Below are positions 1 to 7,943 of a stretch of DNA of 12,012 nucleotides, piece after piece. The stretch's first letter is position 1. Each line of letters begins with the position of its first letter. The notes under the pieces were generated by a model. The model had not been told where the DNA came from, did no database searches, and saw nothing but the letters and a program-made list of their open reading frames with translations. Position numbers and translations under genes: made by a program. Origin of the DNA: an uncultured Pseudomonadota bacterium (lineage in GTDB: Bacteria; Lernaellota; Lernaellaia; Lernaellales; Lernaellaceae); contig CALBTQ010000078.1 in the NCBI GenBank assembly GCA_937967875.1, forward strand, positions 1 through 12,012, read 5' to 3'.

Positions 1-30
1 CTTGAGTTCAGACGTGTGCTCTTCCGATCT
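1..30. other. Illumina TruSeq read-2 adapter remnant (not genomic)
   Basis: Positions 4-30 match, base for base, the last 27 bases of the standard Illumina TruSeq read-2 adapter, ending in the diagnostic GCTCTTCCGATCT. Extending to position 1 gives 29 of 30 matches, with position 3 differing. The adapter end at base 30 is followed directly by a coherent grpE reading frame, so real insert sequence begins at 31. This is untrimmed library sequence left at a contig end. It supplies a false GTG start (position 16) and five false residues (MLFRS) to the grpE frame. Confidence 0.96.
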
Positions 31-504
31 AAATTTCGCCAGCGTTTGACCAAAGAAGCCGAACAAGCCAAACGCTTCAGCAACGAGTCATTGATATTGC
101 AACTTTTGCCGATTTTGGATAATTTAGAGCGTGCCATCGAACATGCTGAACATTCGGAAGATAAAAACGCCATGATTCAGGGTGTTCGTTTGATCCACAA
201 ACAATTATTGGATACCTTTGTCAACGTCGGCGTAACAGCACTGGAGGCCAAGGGAAAGCAATTCGATCCGGCATATCACGAAGCAATGGTTATGTTGGAT
301 ACACAGGAAGTGCCTCCCAATGTGGTCATCAGTGAATATCAAAGAGGCTATCTGTTGTTTGATCGTTTGCTGCGCCCTTCGAAAGTTGTGGTCAGTAAAA
401 ATCCGAACGGCGTTCCCGGATCGGAAGGCGAGCTCAAACAAGCAGGGGGTGACGATTCTGCAACGACGGATCCAAGCGGGGAACCTTCGAAGCAGGATGG
501 CTGA
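31..504 (+). CDS. grpE: GrpE, nucleotide exchange factor of DnaK (5'-truncated)
   Basis: GrpE is the cytoplasmic dimer that opens the DnaK nucleotide pocket, releases ADP and so sets the speed of the DnaK folding cycle. About 157 residues are present. The N-terminal long-helix region is represented by its end (KFRQRLTKEAEQAKRFSNES), then DNLERAIEHA, the four-helix region (GVRLIHKQLLDTF), and the C-terminal beta domain with FDPAYHEAM and RGYLLFDRLLRPSKVVVSK, close to the family signature. In the signature position usually occupied by His (GYxLHDR) this protein has Phe. A tail of about 30 residues rich in Gly, Ser, Asp and Glu looks disordered. The true start is missing: the upstream bases are adapter, so the disordered N-terminus and part of the dimer helix are lost. 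G+C is only about 42-48% over most of the gene, well below the following genes. dnaK starts 57 bases downstream, the usual order. Confidence 0.94.
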   Translation, partial: KFRQRLTKEAEQAKRFSNESLILQLLPILDNLERAIEHAEHSEDKNAMIQGVRLIHKQLLDTFVNVGVTALEAKGKQFDPAYHEAMVMLDTQEVPPNVVISEYQRGYLLFDRLLRPSKVVVSKNPNGVPGSEGELKQAGGDDSATTDPSGEPSKQDG

Positions 505-545
505 TATTCGATAGGGGAAAGTAAACCTGGAGGGCTCGTCCCTTT

Positions 546-556
546 GGGAGGAGGAG
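546..556 (+). promoter_or_regulatory. Strong Shine-Dalgarno of dnaK
   Basis: A GGGAGGAGGAG run lies 5-6 bases before the ATG at 562 and is close to the ideal anti-16S complement. It decides the dnaK start. An in-frame TTG at 544 lies upstream of or inside this site and would add six residues (MGGGET) that no DnaK has. Confidence 0.88.
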
Positions 557-561
557 AAACT

Positions 562-2445
<1,884 letters not shown>

Positions 2446-2466
2446 TCCTCATTATTCCGTACCGGC

Positions 2467-2500
2467 AAGGGGTGCGACCTTCAAGGACGTGCCCCTTTTT
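2467..2500 (+). terminator. Intrinsic terminator/attenuator between dnaK and dnaJ
   Basis: Bases 2467-2476 pair with 2488-2497: AA/TT, four G-C pairs, two G-U wobbles and two more G-C pairs. An A-A mismatch follows, then a further 3-base-pair extension (CCT with AGG) closing on a three-base loop. Five T residues (2496-2500) follow the C-run. This is the standard Rho-independent layout. It sits 21 bases after the dnaK stop and 15 bases before the dnaJ start. It probably ends a share of the grpE-dnaK transcripts, so that downstream genes are made at a lower level or from their own promoter. No convincing promoter is visible in the 15 bases after it. Confidence 0.8.
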
Positions 2501-2515
2501 GATATCTAAGAAGCG

Positions 2516-3625
2516 ATGCAGGACCACTACAAAACACTGGGCGTAAGTCCACGCGATGATTTCGAGGCCATTCGCCGCACCTACCGACGGCTGGTGCGCG
2601 AACTGCATCCGGATTTCAGCGCCGATCCGTCCGCGAACGCGCGCTTCCTCAAGGTCGCCGAGGCGTACCGCATTCTCGCCGACGAAAAAGCCCGCCGCCG
2701 CTACGACGCCGAACGCCTGCTGCGCCTGCTCGTCCCCTCGCAGCGCCTGCGCGAACTGGTCGACGATCCGCAACTGCGCCATAAGGTGGCCGCGAAAATC
2801 GCCCATGGGTTGCATCGTCTGACGTCCTACGCCGCGCCGCCCAAGGGCATCGCCGGGCGCAACGTCGAACTGACCCAGGAAATATCCTTCGCCGAAAGCT
2901 ACACCGGCGCGCGCGCCCCGGTCACCTATCGCCGCCGCGAACGCTGCCCGGATTGCCACGGCACCGGTTGCGCCGCGACTGCTCCCTGCCCCGCCTGCGA
3001 AGGACGCGGGCGAATCCTCGTCGGCGGACCGTTGGGCATCGCCAAGCGCTGCCCGCGCTGCGGCGGCTACGGTTTGCGCGGCGAAGGCGCCTGCACCACC
3101 TGCCGGGGACAGGGGATGGTCGAGCGCGATGCGTCCGTTAAAATCAAAGTGCCCGCCGGCGTGGCGCACCTGGGGCGTTTGCGGATCAAGGACCGCGGCG
3201 ACCAGGGCCGCCTGGGCGGCGTCGACGGCGATCTGGTGGTCGAAATCCGCGTCGCCGGCTCGTTGAATTATTCGCGCAGCGGCCGCGACCTGCTGACCGA
3301 CATCACCATCGGCGCCGGCACGGCCGTGTTGGGCGGTACGGTGGATATCCCCCTGCCCGACGGCCGAACCATCGAAGCGATTTTGCCCGGCGGGCTGTAC
3401 GGCGGTCGCCGGATCCGCCTGGCCGGTCGCGGCTTTGCCCTTCCCGACCAGGAACGGCGAGGCGATTTGTTTTTGACCGTCGAGGTCGCCCCGCCCGATC
3501 TGCTGCCCGACGCCCAGCGCACGAAGGTCGAAGAATGGTTGCGCGAAGCGCAACGCACCGGCGGTCATGTGCATCCGCAGTTGAACCGCGAAGTTCGCCG
3601 AATTTTCGGGAGTGACGAACCATGA
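2516..3625 (+). CDS. dnaJ: DnaJ-family (Hsp40) co-chaperone lacking the Gly/Phe linker
   Basis: J-domain co-chaperone that stimulates the DnaK ATPase and hands over unfolded clients. It has 369 residues, close to usual DnaJ. The J-domain is at 1-66 with DHYKTLGV and the essential HPD at 31-33. The cysteine-rich domain holds all four CxxCxGxG-type motifs: CPDCHGTG (144-151), CPACEGRG (158-165), CPRCGGYG (179-186) and CTTCRGQG (193-200), enough for two zinc sites. C-terminal client-binding domains follow (VKIKVPAGV at 208-216, GDL at 238-240, LGG at 272-274, RLAGRG at 301-306, GDLFL at 316-320). Between the J-domain and zinc domain, at about 65-115, the usual Gly/Phe-rich linker is absent. A Leu/Arg-rich, probably helical stretch (LLRLLVPSQRLRELV and onwards) takes its place. 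The ATG is preceded by a weak AAGAAG. The gene overlaps the next by ATGA. It lies downstream of dnaK, so it is the likely main DnaJ partner, though a CbpA-like paralogue role is possible. Confidence 0.92.
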   Translation: MQDHYKTLGVSPRDDFEAIRRTYRRLVRELHPDFSADPSANARFLKVAEAYRILADEKARRRYDAERLLRLLVPSQRLRELVDDPQLRHKVAAKIAHGLHRLTSYAAPPKGIAGRNVELTQEISFAESYTGARAPVTYRRRERCPDCHGTGCAATAPCPACEGRGRILVGGPLGIAKRCPRCGGYGLRGEGACTTCRGQGMVERDASVKIKVPAGVAHLGRLRIKDRGDQGRLGGVDGDLVVEIRVAGSLNYSRSGRDLLTDITIGAGTAVLGGTVDIPLPDGRTIEAILPGGLYGGRRIRLAGRGFALPDQERRGDLFLTVEVAPPDLLPDAQRTKVEEWLREAQRTGGHVHPQLNREVRRIFGSDEP

Positions 3626-5535
3626 ATCATCGTCTGGTCCTTGTCAGCGCCTTGTTGATCGCCATCTTGTTTGCCGGCTGCGCCGTGCGCACGGCTTCCT
3701 CGCCGCCGTTGTCCGGCGACGATTCGCCGGAGTACGTGCAGGCATTGTTTGAAAAGGGCGAAGCCAACTACCGCAACAACCTGAAAAACAAGGCGCTCGA
3801 ATACTACTTCCTCATCGTCGAGCGTTATCCGCAGAGCAAACAAGCGGCCCCATCGTATTACAAAATCGGCCGCATCCACATGGACAAGAACGATTACGAA
3901 AAGGCGATCCACTACTTCAAGCTGCTCGTCAGTCAGCACCCGGAAACGCCCTACGCCCTCGAAGCGCACTACCAGTTGGGCCAGTGCTATTTCAAGCAGG
4001 GCAAATACGATCTGGCCCTGCAGGCGTTGGGCTACTACACCAATGTGCGCGACGCCAAACGCCAGCCCAAGGCCCGCCGGTTGATGGGCGACGCCTATTT
4101 CAAAACCGAAAAGTACGGCGACGCCCTGCTCGCCTATGCCGCCGTGAGCGCTTCGTTGGATCGTCCCGAGCAGGTCGAGTTGCTCAAGCAGACGCGCATC
4201 CTGGTCGAACAGCATCTGTCGACCGGCGAACTGCTCACGCTGATTCCGCGCATGGCCGACGGTCCGGTCGCCGACTTCACGCGCTATCGCGTCGGTCAGG
4301 AATTGATGACCCAGGGCAAACGCGCCGACGCTTCCAAGGTGCTGCGCGACATCAACTTCTCCAAGCGCAAGTACAAGTTTTACGACAAGGCCGCCAAGTT
4401 GCTGGAGATGGCCGAATCGCCGGGCGTCGCCCCCAGCGCCGGCATCCCCACCGGGCGCGATGAAATCGTCATGCCCGCCGCTCCGGAGCGTTCGGAAGCC
4501 AAACACAGCATCGGCGTGTTGCTGCCGCTCAGCGGCAAGCGTGCGGTCTTCGGCCGCGAAGTGCTGCACGGCGTCATGCAGGGCGTCGAGCTGTTCGGCT
4601 CGCGTCGCGGCGCCCCGTTCAAGGTCGTGCTGTACGACACCCAGGGCAACCCGGAAGAAGCGGTCAAGGGCGTCGAGGAACTGTCCAACGATCCGAGCGT
4701 GATGGCGATCATCGGACCGCTGCTGGGCAGTTGCGCGCCGGCGGCGGCCGAAGCGGCCGAGCGACGCCGCGTTCCGTTGATCACGCTGACCACGCGCGAA
4801 AAAATCGCCGACGGCGGCCGGTGGGCGTTCCGCAATTTCCTCACCGCTTCGCTGCAGGTGAAGGCGTTGATCAACTACGCGACGCAATACCAGGGCGCGT
4901 TCCGCTTCGCGGTGCTCTACCCCGACAATCACCAGGGCAAGCTGTACCGCGACCTGTTCGCCGCCAACCTCGATCCGAACCGCAATCGGCTGGTCGCCTC
5001 CGTCGCCTACGGAACCGACGAAACCGACTTCCGCAACGCCATTCGCCAACTGACCGCCGCGGGGCAATTCGACGCCCTGTTCATTCCCGACAATCACCGC
5101 CGCGTGGCGCTGATCGCGCCGCAGTTGGTGTATTACGGCGTCAAGGACGTCGCCCTGCTGGGCACCAACGCCTGGAACCACGACGATCTGGCGCGCAACG
5201 CCGGCAGCTACCTGAGCAAAGCGGTGATCGTCGACGGCTTCTTCGCGCGCGCGGCGAATCCGGAAGTCACCGAGTTCGTCGAAGGCTACCGGCGCACCTT
5301 CAACGACAACCCGACGTTCCTCTCCGCCGTGGGCTACGACACCGCGCGCATGCTCGCGTACATCCTCAATCGCGCGCCGGACATGAACAGCCGCGAAGTG
5401 ATGCGCCGCGAACTGCTGAGCCTACAGGATTTCCCCGGCGCGACCGGCGAACTGACGATGGGCGAAAATCGCGAAACAAACCGCCGGCTGTATCTGCTGC
5501 GCGTCGGCGAAACCCGCATCGAAGAAATGTTTTGA
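3622..5535 (+). CDS. Lipoprotein with TPR-like repeats and a periplasmic-binding-protein domain (LpoA/LppC-like)
   Basis: 637 residues. The N-terminus is a lipoprotein signal: basic MNHR, a hydrophobic core, then FAGC with the lipidated Cys at 20. Ala at +2 argues against inner-membrane retention, so outer-membrane anchoring on the periplasmic side is likely. Residues about 37-180 form TPR/YbgF-like helical pairs, for example ALFEKGEANYRNNLKNKALEY, then YYKIGRIHMDKNDYEKAIHYF and YQLGQCYFKQGKYDLALQAL. From about 296 to the end is a type-1 periplasmic binding fold: SIGVLLPLSGKRAVFGREVLHG, then a GPLLGSCAPAAAEAAERRRVPLITLTT-type strand-helix-strand (quoted loosely from the 4710-4790 region), and later VALLGTNAW. 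TPR plus this fold is the build of LpoA, which activates penicillin-binding protein 1A in enterobacteria. Related proteins elsewhere are annotated as amino-acid-binding or PBP activators, so the role here is inferred. The gene starts inside the dnaJ stop (ATGA), with GGGAG at 3608-3612 as ribosome site. Confidence 0.82.
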   Translation: MNHRLVLVSALLIAILFAGCAVRTASSPPLSGDDSPEYVQALFEKGEANYRNNLKNKALEYYFLIVERYPQSKQAAPSYYKIGRIHMDKNDYEKAIHYFKLLVSQHPETPYALEAHYQLGQCYFKQGKYDLALQALGYYTNVRDAKRQPKARRLMGDAYFKTEKYGDALLAYAAVSASLDRPEQVELLKQTRILVEQHLSTGELLTLIPRMADGPVADFTRYRVGQELMTQGKRADASKVLRDINFSKRKYKFYDKAAKLLEMAESPGVAPSAGIPTGRDEIVMPAAPERSEAKHSIGVLLPLSGKRAVFGREVLHGVMQGVELFGSRRGAPFKVVLYDTQGNPEEAVKGVEELSNDPSVMAIIGPLLGSCAPAAAEAAERRRVPLITLTTREKIADGGRWAFRNFLTASLQVKALINYATQYQGAFRFAVLYPDNHQGKLYRDLFAANLDPNRNRLVASVAYGTDETDFRNAIRQLTAAGQFDALFIPDNHRRVALIAPQLVYYGVKDVALLGTNAWNHDDLARNAGSYLSKAVIVDGFFARAANPEVTEFVEGYRRTFNDNPTFLSAVGYDTARMLAYILNRAPDMNSREVMRRELLSLQDFPGATGELTMGENRETNRRLYLLRVGETRIEEMF

Positions 5536-7481
5536 CCTTGAACGGCTCCGACCTCGCCGCGATTTTCGGCCCGCAGGGCGTGCTCGCCGCGGTGTTCGAA
5601 AAGTATGAACACCGCCCCGGCCAATTGCAGATGGCCGAGCACGTGCGCTCCGCCCTCGCCGATCGCGAAGTCGCCCTCATCGAAGCGCCCACCGGCACCG
5701 GTAAAACCATCGCCTACCTCGTGCCCGTACTGCTCGCCGATCGCCGGGTGGTCGTCTCCACCGGCACCAAAGCGCTGCAGGAGCAGATCGTCACCAAAGA
5801 CGTGCCGCTGGCCGAAACCGTGCTGGGCCGGTCGATCAAAGCGGTGGTCATGAAAGGCCGGCAAAATTACGTTTGCCGCTACCGGCTCAAGCATTTCCTC
5901 GCCCAGCCCGAATTCGCCTCGCGCGACGAGGCCTCGCTGTGGAAGAAGATCGAGCGCTGGTCGGAATTCACGCAGACCGGCGACCGCGAGGAAATCCCCG
6001 ACCTGCCCGACGATTACCAGGCGTGGAAGGACATCTGTTCGTCGCCCAACACCTGCGTGGGCGTGCGCTGCCAGCACAACCGCGATTGCTTCATCACCAA
6101 GATGCGCGGACGCGCGGCGGCGGCCGATTTGATCGTGGTCAATCACCACCTGCTGTTCGCCGACCTCTCGGTGAAAATGGACAGCGGCGGCGAAGGCCAG
6201 GTGATTCCCACTTTCGACGCGGTCATCTGCGACGAGGCGCACCAGGTCGAGGAAACGGCCACCAGCTACTTCGGCGAAGTGACCAGCTCGTACCGCTTCG
6301 AGGAATGGGAGCGCGATCTGGCGCGCGTGCTGGCCGGCAATAAAATCGTCGATCACGAGTTGACCGGCTCCGTTTCCGAAATGCGCTTGTTGTACGAGGG
6401 CATCTTCAAACACTATCGTGGCCTGCCCGAAAGCGTCAGCCGCTTCCGGCCGGAGCATTGCACGACCGAAATCCTCGAACTGCTGGACATGCTGACCAAG
6501 GCTTGCCAACGCATCGGCACACGCCTGGAGGTCATCGGCGCGAAAAAGGAGATCGTCGATCTTGCGCCGCTGTCGTTGCGCATCGGCGAACTGGCGCGCA
6601 TTACCGACAACGTGTGCGCCGCCAACGATCCGGGCTTCGTCTACTGGCGCGAGGTGCGCCCGCGCAGCGTCATCTTGCACAAAGCGCCGATCGACCTGTC
6701 CGGCGCGATGCAGGATTCGCTGTTCACCTTCACCACCTCGGTGGTCTTCACCAGCGCCACGCTGGCCACCGGCGAAAGCTTCGACTACATCAAAGACCGC
6801 CTCGGCATCGGCTTCGATTGCGTCGAGACGCAACTGCCCACCTGCTTTGATTATCAGCACCAGGGCGTGCTGTATCTGCCCAAGGAAATGCCCGACCCGG
6901 CGAGCCCCGACTTTCTCGACGCGATCTTGCCCGAAATCGAGCAGTTGATCCGCGCGAGCGGCGGACGCGCCTTTTGCCTGTTCACCTCGATCCGCAACAT
7001 GACCGCGGCCTACGAGGCGCTTAAAGACAAGCTGCCCTTTCCTTGCATGTTGCAGGGGCAGGCGCCCAAGCACATGCTCATCGAAAAGAAGCGCGCCGAG
7101 CCTGAAACGGTTCTTTTCGCCACCGCCAGCTTCTGGGAAGGCGTGGACATCGCCGGGGACGCCCTGCGCCTGGTGATCATCGACAAACTGCCCTTCGCCA
7201 GCCCCGGCGACCCGCTGGTCGAGGCGCGCATCGAGCATTTGCGCGACGAAGGAAAAAATCCTTTTATGGATTACCAATTGCCAGCGGCGATAATTATGTT
7301 AAAACAAGGCTTGGGGAGGCTGATACGCACCGCCGACGATCGCGGTGTGCTGGCCCTGATGGATTCTCGCATTCGCACCAGACGTTATGGCGCTAAAATG
7401 ATGGCCAGTTTGCCTCCGTTTCCGAAGACCAGTAAGTTATCGGATGTGGTCGGTTACTTACAACAGTTATCCAAGGAATGA
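5532..7481 (+). CDS. dinG: DinG/YoaA-type iron-sulfur ATP-dependent DNA helicase
   Basis: Superfamily-2 helicase of the XPD/DinG group, which unwinds 5'-tailed DNA, R-loops and damaged forks in the cytoplasm. From the TTG at 5532 it has 649 residues. A Q-motif-like YEHRPGQLQMA precedes Walker A TGTGKT (54-59); the DEAH box is at 234-237. Motif III contains FTSATLA, and motifs V-VI read SFWEGVDIAGDALR and QGLGRLIRTADDRG. Four cysteines fit the 4Fe-4S ligands: C115, C175, C180 and C186, whose last three are spaced 5 and 6 apart as in E. coli DinG; C169 is extra. No exonuclease domain precedes the helicase. The start is inferred: no ATG lies early enough in frame to keep the Q-motif (first in-frame ATG is 5631), and TTG at 5532 overlaps the lipoprotein stop as TTGA; TTG at 5538 is the alternative. 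The ribosome site is weak, so reinitiation after the upstream stop is likely. DinG and YoaA are hard to tell apart here. Confidence 0.9.
   Translation: MTLNGSDLAAIFGPQGVLAAVFEKYEHRPGQLQMAEHVRSALADREVALIEAPTGTGKTIAYLVPVLLADRRVVVSTGTKALQEQIVTKDVPLAETVLGRSIKAVVMKGRQNYVCRYRLKHFLAQPEFASRDEASLWKKIERWSEFTQTGDREEIPDLPDDYQAWKDICSSPNTCVGVRCQHNRDCFITKMRGRAAAADLIVVNHHLLFADLSVKMDSGGEGQVIPTFDAVICDEAHQVEETATSYFGEVTSSYRFEEWERDLARVLAGNKIVDHELTGSVSEMRLLYEGIFKHYRGLPESVSRFRPEHCTTEILELLDMLTKACQRIGTRLEVIGAKKEIVDLAPLSLRIGELARITDNVCAANDPGFVYWREVRPRSVILHKAPIDLSGAMQDSLFTFTTSVVFTSATLATGESFDYIKDRLGIGFDCVETQLPTCFDYQHQGVLYLPKEMPDPASPDFLDAILPEIEQLIRASGGRAFCLFTSIRNMTAAYEALKDKLPFPCMLQGQAPKHMLIEKKRAEPETVLFATASFWEGVDIAGDALRLVIIDKLPFASPGDPLVEARIEHLRDEGKNPFMDYQLPAAIIMLKQGLGRLIRTADDRGVLALMDSRIRTRRYGAKMMASLPPFPKTSKLSDVVGYLQQLSKE
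7410..7438 (+). promoter_or_regulatory. Weak candidate internal promoter ahead of hsp20-lon
   Basis: TTGCCT (7410-7415) and TAAGTT (7433-7438) are separated by exactly 17 bases, giving 4/6 and 3/6 matches to sigma-70 boxes. They lie in a local low-G+C patch at the 3' end of the helicase gene, about 45 bases before the hsp20 start. This is only suggestive; no heat-shock sigma consensus is seen. Confidence 0.2.
7473..7477 (+). promoter_or_regulatory. Ribosome-binding site that decides the hsp20 start
   Basis: AAGGA directly abuts the ATG at 7478 (zero spacing, not usable) but is six bases from the ATG at 7484, a normal distance. This favours 7484 as the start, two codons later than the longest frame, and puts the start three bases past the helicase stop codon. 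Confidence 0.65.
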
Positions 7482-7483
7482 TC

Positions 7484-7930
7484 ATGGCGTTACATCCTAC
7501 CGATGAGGAAATCCGTAAAATCAGGCTGCAATTGACCCAGTTGGTCAAGGCGCTCGAGCAAATGCCGCAAAAATCGCCGGTGCCCGGGCACCCGACCGGA
7601 CTGTGCGTCGATTCGTACCTCACCGAGGACGATCTGGTCTTTCAGGTCGATCTTCCCGGGGTGGACCAGCAGGATTTGAAGGTGTCGGTCAGCCGCAACA
7701 GTATGACCATCGAAGGCAATCGGCCGCGACCGACCATGGACGACAATCAAACCTTCATCATGGCCGAACGGCCGTTCGGGGCGTTCAAACGCGAATTGGA
7801 CCTGCCGGCGACCGTGGACACCAGCAAGGTGGAAGCGATGCTCAAGAACGGCTTGTTGACGGTGCGCATCCCCCGCCGGCCCGAACGGCGCGGCCAGATG
7901 CGCGAAGTGTCCATTCGACACCTAGACTGA
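7484..7930 (+). CDS. Hsp20/alpha-crystallin small heat-shock protein
   Basis: ATP-independent holdase that binds unfolding proteins as oligomers and passes them to DnaK/DnaJ. It has 148 residues from the ATG at 7484. A short helical N-terminal arm (DEEIRKIRLQLTQLVKALEQ) is followed by the alpha-crystallin domain at about 39-130: VDSYLTEDDLVFQVDLPGV, then a SMTIEGNRP strand, the GAFKRELDLPATVD segment (99-112) and the hallmark AMLKNGLLTVRIP (118-130). The C-terminal tail contains VSI (142-144), a candidate for the I/V-x-I/V motif that docks neighbouring subunits. It sits between the DNA helicase and Lon, with only 13 bases to lon, so holdase and protease are probably co-expressed. G+C is somewhat lower at the 5' end than in its neighbours. 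Confidence 0.93.
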   Translation: MALHPTDEEIRKIRLQLTQLVKALEQMPQKSPVPGHPTGLCVDSYLTEDDLVFQVDLPGVDQQDLKVSVSRNSMTIEGNRPRPTMDDNQTFIMAERPFGAFKRELDLPATVDTSKVEAMLKNGLLTVRIPRRPERRGQMREVSIRHLD

Positions 7931-7943
7931 CAAGGGGATAACG

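Noticed and set aside
544..561. A TTG start adding MGGGET to DnaK.
   Set aside because: It would place the start within the Shine-Dalgarno; the ATG at 562 gives the canonical [10 protein letters not shown] start.
505..561. A CIRCE/HrcA operator or a heat-shock sigma promoter in the grpE-dnaK gap.
   Set aside because: No TTAGCACTC/GAGTGCTAA inverted repeat and no heat-shock consensus pair is present. Control elements for this operon probably lie upstream of the truncated contig end.
4731..5531. An upstream extension of the helicase frame by about 267 codons into the lipoprotein gene.
   Set aside because: The extension is Arg/Pro-rich nonsense overlapping a gene with clear domains. The helicase family begins at the Q-motif near 5600.
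7931..7943. A separate promoter or terminator between hsp20 and lon.
   Set aside because: The gap is only 13 bases and is filled by the lon ribosome site; there is no room for either.
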